Made by a program: the position numbers and the translations under genes | Source of the DNA: Craterostigma plantagineum | Taxonomy: Eukaryota > Streptophyta > Magnoliopsida > Lamiales > Linderniaceae | Assembly: GCA_027422505.1 (NCBI GenBank) | Contig: JAPQWV010001338.1 | Location: 31,205 to 95,204, forward strand | Direction: 5' to 3' | Length of the DNA stretch: 64,000 nt | Part shown: positions 57,701-64,000 of the stretch, piece by piece | How positions within the stretch are numbered: the first letter of the stretch is position 1 | Layout of the letters: each line of letters starts with the position of its first letter | The notes under the pieces: generated by a model | What the model saw: only the letters and a program-made list of their open reading frames with translations | Told to the model about the DNA's origin: nothing | Databases searched by the model: none

Positions 57701-58690
57701 AAATGATTTTATCATATTACTGTTGTATGTTGACGACATGTTGGTAGCAGGCCCCAACAAAGATCGTGTTGAAGAACTCAAGGCACAGTTGGCTAGGGAA
57801 TTTGAAATGAAGGACTTGGGACCAGCAAACAAGATTCTAGGCATGCAAATTTACCGAGACAGAAATAACAAGAAGATTTGGCTTTCGCAGAAGAATTATC
57901 TGAGGAAGGTCTTGCGACGCTTCAATATGCAAGATTGTAAGCCAATTTCTACCCCACTTCTTGTTAATTCAAATTATCCTCAAGTATGAGTCCTAGCAGT
58001 GAAGAAGGGAGGATGGAGATGTCTCGAGTACCGTATGCATCAGCGGTGGGAAGTCTTATGTTCGCAATGATTTGTACACGGCCAGACATTGCCCATGCAG
58101 TGGGAGTAGTAAGTCGGTACATGGCGAATCCGGGCAAAGAGCATTGGAGTGCGGTGAAGAGGATCCTACGATATATCAAAGGAACCTCAGATGTTGCATT
58201 ATGTTATGGAGGAGCAGACTTTACTGTCAGAGGGTATGTTGACTCTGATTATGCAGGTGATCTTGATAAGAGCAAATCTACCACGGGATATGTGTTCACT
58301 CTTACTGGCGGAGCCGTAAGCTGGGTATCGAAGCTTCAGTCCGTTGTCGCGACGTCAACAACTGAAGCTGAATATGTTGCAGCTACGCAGGCAAGTAAAG
58401 AGGCAGTATGGTTGAAAATGATCATGGAGGAACTCGGGCACGGACAGGAAAATATTCCTTTGTTCTGTGACAGTCAGAGTGCCTTGCATCTCGCAAGGAA
58501 TCCAGCTTTTCATTCCAGGTCAAAACACATACGAGTCCAGTATCACTTCGTTCGTGATAAAGTTAAGAGGGCACAGTAGATATGCTGAAGATTCATACGA
58601 AAGACAACCTAGCAGATTTCTTGACGAAGGCGGTCAACACTGACAAGTTCGTTTGGTGTCGTTCCTCGAGTGGCCTATCGGAGACGTAAG
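54770..58690 (+). pseudogene. Copia gag-pol polyprotein (LEA2 element), multiple frameshifts
   Basis: In order: gag from MAAKFDIEKFNGRNFSLWKL; CCHC knuckle CYNCGKKGHLKKDC (about 55487); protease WLLDSGATYHMTS; integrase zinc region (LWHQKLGHM, CEHCVANK) and catalytic motifs (HSDVW near 56232, RTDNGGEY, QQNGVAER); reverse transcriptase ([29 protein letters not shown]); RNase H ([40 protein letters not shown]). At least six frame changes or stops separate these blocks, for example near 54945, 55242, 55778, 57285, 57600 and 58580. All domains are present, in copia order. Confidence 0.88.
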
Positions 58691-58764
58691 CAACATGAAT
58701 GGCAAGGGGGAAAGAATGGTGTGAAGATTCAGATTGATCCTCATCAAATCTTTAAGTGGGAGAT

Positions 58765-59228
58765 TGTCAGAGTATTGTCGGTTTTTGACAAGTCAAAAAG
58801 GATTTTATCACATGGAGCAACTCGTTATTCAATGACGTGCTGAAGATTTGTCTATTTGTTCACATTATTGAATGAGGTAAGCAGTTACCTCATTAGCGCA
58901 ATATCGATTGCCTATAAATAGGCTACGCGATCAGTGCGAAATGTAATCTCACACAGAAGAGAAATAAGAGAAATAAGAAAAAAAATAGAGAGTTTGTCAG
59001 TATTTTCTCCGACTATAAAGAGAGAGGTTGAGGGTTTTCTCCTTTATAGATTGAGAGGTTGTAACTCCTATATTTTTCTTCTATAGTGGATTCTTCTTCC
59101 TTGCCCGTGGTTTTTACCCCGATTTGTTTGGGGATTTTCCACGTTAAATCTCGGTGTCCACATTTTATCTTAAATTACCCAAATATTAGCCGCAATATTA
59201 TTCGACCGGGTCCGCTGTCACGCCAACA
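58765..59228 (+). repeat. 3' LTR of the LEA2 copia element
   Basis: 464 bp, same ends as the 5' LTR. Compared with it I see a five-T versus four-T run, gtgcgaaatg versus gtgcaaatg and similar small indels, with few substitutions. Confidence 0.93.
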
Positions 59229-60101
59229 CCGGGCGGTGGTTGGTGGTTGGGGTGCGACTCACTACACGCTGGAGAAGGTGGCTGAGGCGACCAAGGCGGT
59301 GGCCGGAGCGACGTCGACCGTTGCTGGGTACACTGGGGAGAAGGGCGGCGCTGTGAAGGAGATGGTGGTGGAGAAGATAGCAGCGGCGAAGGCGCGGTGG
59401 TGGCATGGAGGAGAAGGCGGCGGAGATGGCTGCGAGGAAGAAGGGTGAGGCTGAGAAAGGCTTGGAGGAGAAAGACATCGAAGAAAAGTTTAATACAAAA
59501 AAAGAACTTTCTTTTATCATCTTGAACTTCACTCAAGGTGGGGCTTTTATCTTCTAGGTAGAAGTTGGACAAGGAGGAGGTGGAGGAGAATACAAAATCC
59601 GCCATGGCCAAGAAACAGAGCAAACTGAACAAGAACAAAACAGAGCACAAAGGGGAGAGAAATGGGCGAGGAACAGAGCGGAAGCGTACTCCAAGCTATC
59701 GGCGAAACTATAATGGAGATAGGTCAGACCACCAAAGACATGCTCGTGGGTCAGTATCCGACCCATGTGCTCGACCCGAAGGGAGAAGCGATGATCACAC
59801 TACTACGACCAAGGATTAACACTGTAATACGATGTCTTGGTATAATAAATCTGTTCACTCGACCTTCGAAACAGAGTTTGGGTTTGTAATTTCTTCTCTT
59901 TTTTCCCCTTTTTTCGTGTGTAACAGTGCCTTATCCCAATAAGGCATGGCATGGGTTTGTTGTTGCGTCGTCTTGGACTCTGATTAAATGATGAAGTTTC
60001 CAATGTCCTACTGTACGAAATTTGCTCATATTCTTTCCCTTAATCGACAATACAATACAATACCCAATATCGACAGATGGAGATCGACAGAGCAAAACTT
60101 C

Positions 60102-61808
60102 TTACAATACAAAGTAGTCATCCTCATCAGTGACCTCCTGGATTTCTGTTCCAAGAAGATAAGTTGGATCTCCAAGTGCCTGCATTACAAGCAATACTCC
60201 CAAATTAGATTCGCTCCCAAGAATTTATATAGCAGAAAGATCACTTTCTTTTTTAGTTTCCTATGAGCACCAAGACTGGCAATATAGTATGTACCTTGGC
60301 TTGATGAGGTACATAAGCATGAAACCAAAGCCAAAGAAAAGCACAATCCGCCACGTGAGATACGCAATGCCCATAAAGTCGTTCTTACCGCCGAGCCAGC
60401 TAGCAGTCGAAAGTACGAGCTTCTTCTTACCGTCGAAACTGTAAGTGTTATAATTGTTCCCTACAGTGACTTCAATCCTATCCCCAGCTTGAAGATCCAC
60501 TTCTATTCTCCCAATGGGCTTTCTGAAAGTAGGCAGAGCAGCCGTTCTCATCCATACGATTAGGTTCTCTTGCTCGTTCAGCTGTTGGGATGATAGCATT
60601 ACATTCTTTCAGACCATAAGAATACAATCGAATTTAATACGCGTGTAATGATATGATCTTACGGGCTTTGAAAGATTGAGCTTGCCACCTGCCGATTAGG
60701 TCCCATTCTGGAAATTCTTGGGGAAAGACGTTACTCCCAAATTTGTGATCCCGATCGCTCTTCCATGAGATGTCCTTTGTGTTCACGGCCAACTGTTGGC
60801 TGTTGAGCGTAAAGTCGTATGTATCGTTGAAAAGACTCCATGCATGAGCCCACAAGGGACGATTGGCTGCCCATCGGGCTAGTATCCTCGGACTGCAGGG
60901 ACTTGTATCGCGCCCTCAAGTCGCCAGCGTTTCTAACTGCTGATCACTATTCGGCTCTTTACATATCTATTACGAAAATCACAGCCCATGAGATAGACGA
61001 GAAGAAACGACGAATTCTCATATAATTTCTGGTTTATCGATCCATACCTGCGATGATTCTGATAGAAATTGTCGAGCTGGTAGTACACAAAGATTGGACT
61101 TTTCATATGCTTTGGAACCTGAATTTCGAGCAATTATAATATCTGATCAGCGGTTTCCCAAATCTCAAATCAAAACCATATATGTTCGGAAGGGGGGAGA
61201 TGATCTCACTGTAAGAGTTCTATTGCAGGTTTTGTCAGATTGGCTCTGAATAAAGCCAACCTTGTCGTTTTTCGAGCCTTCAGGTACGCAAACGCTGTCG
61301 TACCGATCGATTATTTCAACTACCTGGAGAAAGGGAGGAGAAGAAGATGATCAGTCAATGGAAGCATAACAAAAAGAAAGCAAATGATAGAAAGTTAAAA
61401 TCGAAGCTCACATCTCGAGAGGCAGAGAGGAGACGACTCCGATGGGAATGAAGACGACGCTGACAAGCAAGAACGTTGAGATTACCTGCACGGCAAATGA
61501 GCTCATGTGAACAAACGTTGAAAAGATGAGGGAAAGAAAGGATATGAAGATTTTTACTTACCCACTTGGGAGTAAGATAGGTTTACATGCTGGAAGTTCC
61601 TGCTGCGTAACCTGGAATCTGAAGAACGCAATGAAAGAACATGAGAATCATAGAATCTACAAAACCCAGCTCGACTATAGATCAGAAATGCTACTATATA
61701 TGCATATGTGACGAAATACATACACTGGGTCTCTTGAATTCCTCCTCGGACCGTTGGATTCGGCCGATCCAGTCCTCCACCGCTTGAAGACGGAGTATTT
61801 GAGCTCAT
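60102..61808 (-). CDS. ALIS: ALA-interacting subunit (ALIS, CDC50/LEM3 family), multiple frameshifts
   Basis: Beta-subunit of P4-ATPase phospholipid flippases; needed for ER exit and activity. Minus strand from ATG 61808 ([20 protein letters not shown]). Exon pieces read: [31 protein letters not shown] (TM1); [156 protein letters not shown] (TM2); and the last exon [24 protein letters not shown]. Two membrane segments enclose a large exoplasmic loop, as in the family. Frame breaks of one base occur at least near 61580, 61420, 61000, 60930 and 60840. All splice sites are preserved, which favours sequence error over a dead gene. Confidence 0.8.
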
Positions 61809-62540
61809 CACTCAATCAAATAAAAGAAAATCGGAGCTTTCGTTCTCGAAAATAATAATAAATGAATCACCAGAATCAAAACCTATCAACGATGGAACTG
61901 ATTGGGATTATTGGAAGAAGACAACTGAAGAGGGTTGGTATAGCCGGCAATAATTTATCAGAAAGCAGAAGATAATGTCAGGTTGTTGGTTTCTTCTTGT
62001 ATGTATTTTCCTTCTACTTTCCTCCAATCCAAGCTCTTCTTCTTTGACTTTGAAAATTCTCCTCCCTCGCCTAGCCACTGTATTTTCATCGCATCACACG
62101 TATTATATTATTAGAAATCTCTTATTCATCTAGAGGCTGAAGGTACAGGGTAAATATGTAAATAACACCTAACACGTTCGTTTTTGGTTTTGCGCCCGAC
62201 ACGTTTAAGCTGACATCGTTGAGCTGCTTCTTATTTTTTCCGAATAGTAAGGAAAGTCGTGCTACAAAAATAAACAGTAAGTTTAATATAAATACATAAA
62301 ATAAACCCCCACGTCCTCATACTAATCAAAATAGGTAGCATATGTTAGTATCTGAAAACTTGTAGAAGATTGCGTTCGTAAATGAGAAAATATCAAATCA
62401 ACTAAAAGGTAAATAACATATCTAGGTTGATCGACGATATTCATCGCATTACAAAACAACACATAAATATAAATCTCCAAGTCAAACTAATCCCACGCCA
62501 ATGAAAATACAAAGTATGTGTATCAAATAACTAAAAACCA
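61809..62540. other. Spacer between ALIS and CCCH genes
   Basis: Promoter/5' UTR of the ALIS gene (a CT-rich leader on the minus strand near 62000) and the 3' UTR of the CCCH gene. No other feature seen. Confidence 0.4.
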
Positions 62541-64000
62541 TTAAGCAGATTGATCATCATGTAGTTCACCTTCAGCAGCAGCAGCAGTAGCGTTAGAAAT
62601 TGTTGCTGCGAGGGCCAACACTTCGCCTGGAGTCGGGTGGTCAAACTTGCACGTTGGCCCGAATTTGCACGTCCCCGTCTTCATATAGTAGGGGCAATTT
62701 ATGGCACCCTATTCATCGGTAGATAGATCACATCACCAAAATGATAAATAATGCAAGAGTTGTTCGATTATGATTTTGGAATTCTTAGTAGATTTTTACC
62801 TCTCTTCTTGGTAAGCCTGCGAGAGTTAGTTTGACGTTGTTTTGCTGCTGAGGGGCAGCCTCTTTGATCGATGGAATGGAGCTGATCGTCGATTGGATGT
62901 GAAACTTGCAGTTAGCGCCACTTGCATGTCCCATGTTTCATGTAATACTTGAAGAGCCAAATAGAAAATGATTCGGAAGAAGAAAAAAGAAAAAGGATTT
63001 ATAAGAGATGTATGACGATTACTGTTAAGTGCATGGTAAGAAAATTAACGCACGTCACACGGGGGCTGTCCTGGTCGTTGAGGATATACAGTGTGCCTAG
63101 ACCAAGCTGGAATTGAGAAATTTATATCAATGAGAAAGACAGCTCATATCATAATCAACAATGGCACTACTAAGATGTAGATGATATCAGAGATGGGTTT
63201 ACCGTTGACTGAGCTGGCCTAGGATTGTAGGTTGATAGAAGAGATGCTGCCGAAGAACCAACGCTCGGGTTGTAATATGCTGATAGTGATGGAGAGGGCA
63301 GAAGAGTGGAAGAGGAGCCAATCGCTGCAGCTATTGGATTAACATTGATTGACAAGTACGATTTTCCGGATGGCTGAAACGACAGGTCGCCCCATATTTA
63401 CAGCTGATCAATATTTAATACAAGACTTAAGCGAACAATCATTTATTTCTAGCTTTAGATCAGTAATGCGAAGACCAAAGAGTATCTAAACCTGCCAACT
63501 TTAAGATAGAAAGGGCAGTCTTCTCACCCTGTCACATGGTACTAGTAAGTTAGAGATCATCATGCATTTCATAACAGACTTGACCCAACAAAACAACACA
63601 AGTTCAACCGACTTCTAGATTCAATGATCAGTCGAACAGCTTAAAGGAAAAACCTTTTTTTCTAGTTATGGCGGAGCTTTCTTTTATATCAAGACATATG
63701 TGTACATACCATTCTGATAGGAAGCCCTTTGAGTATACGACATTGAAGGGGTAAGCGATGGCTGTGCTGGCTTTGTAAACTCCAAGTTTGTCGACGTGTG
63801 GTTGGCTTTCAGCTCCGGCTAACGGTAATTGTATTTGCCACCTCTTTGGGATGGTGAAATTTGCAGGATGCCCCATATTTACACTTCCCGGTTTTCATAT
63901 AGAACTTTCAAGGGCTACTTAAAATGCTTACTCATGAATAGAGTATCACGAAATCGGTAACGAGGAGTCTTACAGCACAAGGAGGCTCTGATGGCATCTC
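62541..64000 (-). CDS. CCCH zinc-finger protein, 3' part (runs off right edge)
   Basis: Plant CCCH-type RNA/DNA-binding protein of the ZFN/HUA1-like group. The window holds the last fingers. Reading the minus strand from the edge: [20 protein letters not shown]; a linker rich in Ser/Pro/Ala ([40 protein letters not shown]); [14 protein letters not shown]; a finger [10 protein letters not shown] with its second half, ANCKFHI, one frame over near 62922; [10 protein letters not shown]; and the last exon (62541-62708) [40 protein letters not shown], ending HDDQSA. Fingers fit C-x8-C-x5-C-x3-H or close. One base appears missing in the broken finger. The N-terminus and the total number of fingers are outside the window. 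Confidence 0.78.

Larger units (their letters stand above)
54111..59228 (+). mobile_element. Ty1/copia LTR retrotransposon inserted in the second LEA copy
   Basis: 5,118 bp, plus orientation. LTRs 54111-54573 and 58765-59228 begin TGTCAGAGTATTGTCGG and end in CAACA. The target duplication is an exact CCGGG (54106-54110, 59229-59233). A primer-binding site similar to tRNA-Met (TTGTATCAGAGTC) follows the left LTR; a purine tract (aagtgggaga) precedes the right LTR. LTR differences are mainly one-base indels, so the insertion is recent. It is a different family from the OMT3 copia, judging by the LTRs, but its pol is related. Confidence 0.95.
54077..59819 (+). pseudogene. Second LEA copy, 5'-truncated and split by a copia element
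   Basis: The piece before the element (54077-54110) reads like TADVAGKVKDR, matching about LEA1 residues 188-199. After the element, from 59229, the sequence continues (RAVVGGWGATHYTLEKVAEA, ATSTVAGYTGEKGGAVKEMV, VEKIAAAK) and, after an intron near 59494-59558, ends with DHTTTTKD. It lacks promoter, start codon and the N-terminal half. Additional frame breaks occur near 59395 and 59660. Several of its codons are better preserved than in LEA1, which helps identify the LEA1 indels. It is non-functional. Confidence 0.85.

Noticed and set aside
1..64000. CRISPR arrays, bacterial operons, plasmid origins, phage genes
   Set aside because: None seen; introns, plant families and transposons show nuclear plant DNA. 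Short tandem repeats here are simple microsatellites.

Overview
This window is nuclear DNA of a flowering plant. Plant-specific families occur throughout (R2R3-MYB, NINJA, G-type lectin receptor kinase, LORELEI-like protein, COMT-type O-methyltransferases, SBP65-type LEA). Genes have short GT-AG introns, intergenic DNA is AT-rich, and Ty1/copia LTR retrotransposons and MITEs are frequent. Protein similarity recalled from memory suggests a eudicot, perhaps an asterid of the Lamiales, but the sequence alone does not prove this.

The left part (1-25 kb) is ordinary gene space. In order it holds: the 5' end of a G-type lectin S-receptor-like kinase (-); a subgroup-11-like R2R3-MYB (-); a NINJA-family repressor (+); a LAZ1/DUF300 membrane protein (+); a formiminotransferase-like protein (+); an ELMO-domain protein (-); an internally deleted STA1/PRP6-like copy (-); a tetraspanin-19-like gene (-); tRNA-Val(UAC); a CPBP (CAAX-type) protease-like plastid protein (+); a DTW-domain tRNA modification protein (+); a LORELEI-like GPI-anchored protein (+); and a small unknown membrane protein (+). 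Two Stowaway-type MITEs lie in spacers.

The middle (25-43.5 kb) is a tandem array of three O-methyltransferase genes at successive stages of decay. OMT1 is intact. OMT2 has a GAA-repeat expansion that breaks its frame. OMT3 has a one-base frameshift, has lost the segment carrying the catalytic His, and is split by a 5-kb copia element. Solo LTRs, a truncated copia element, a foldback element and a gag-only LTR element sit between the copies. Comparing the paralogous flanks gives insertion sites with and without the element, so several element boundaries can be set exactly.

The next part (43.5-60 kb) is a segmental tandem duplication of a sulfotransferase plus SBP65/LEA unit. The first unit carries a nearly complete LEA gene with an ABRE-containing promoter. 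The second unit has a decayed sulfotransferase (with a hAT MITE inside) and only the 3' half of the LEA gene, itself split by a second copia element. A short remnant between the units suggests a third copy once existed. The right end holds an ALIS/CDC50 flippase subunit gene (-) and the 3' part of a CCCH zinc-finger gene (-).

Many otherwise well-conserved genes, and the paired LTRs of young elements, differ from expectation by single-base insertions or deletions. I read most of these as uncorrected assembly indels rather than real mutations, and every pseudogene call here should be weighed with that in mind. I did not find a convincing new defence or genetic system. The most informative structures are the decaying OMT array, the SOT-LEA duplication and the shortened STA1-like copy.
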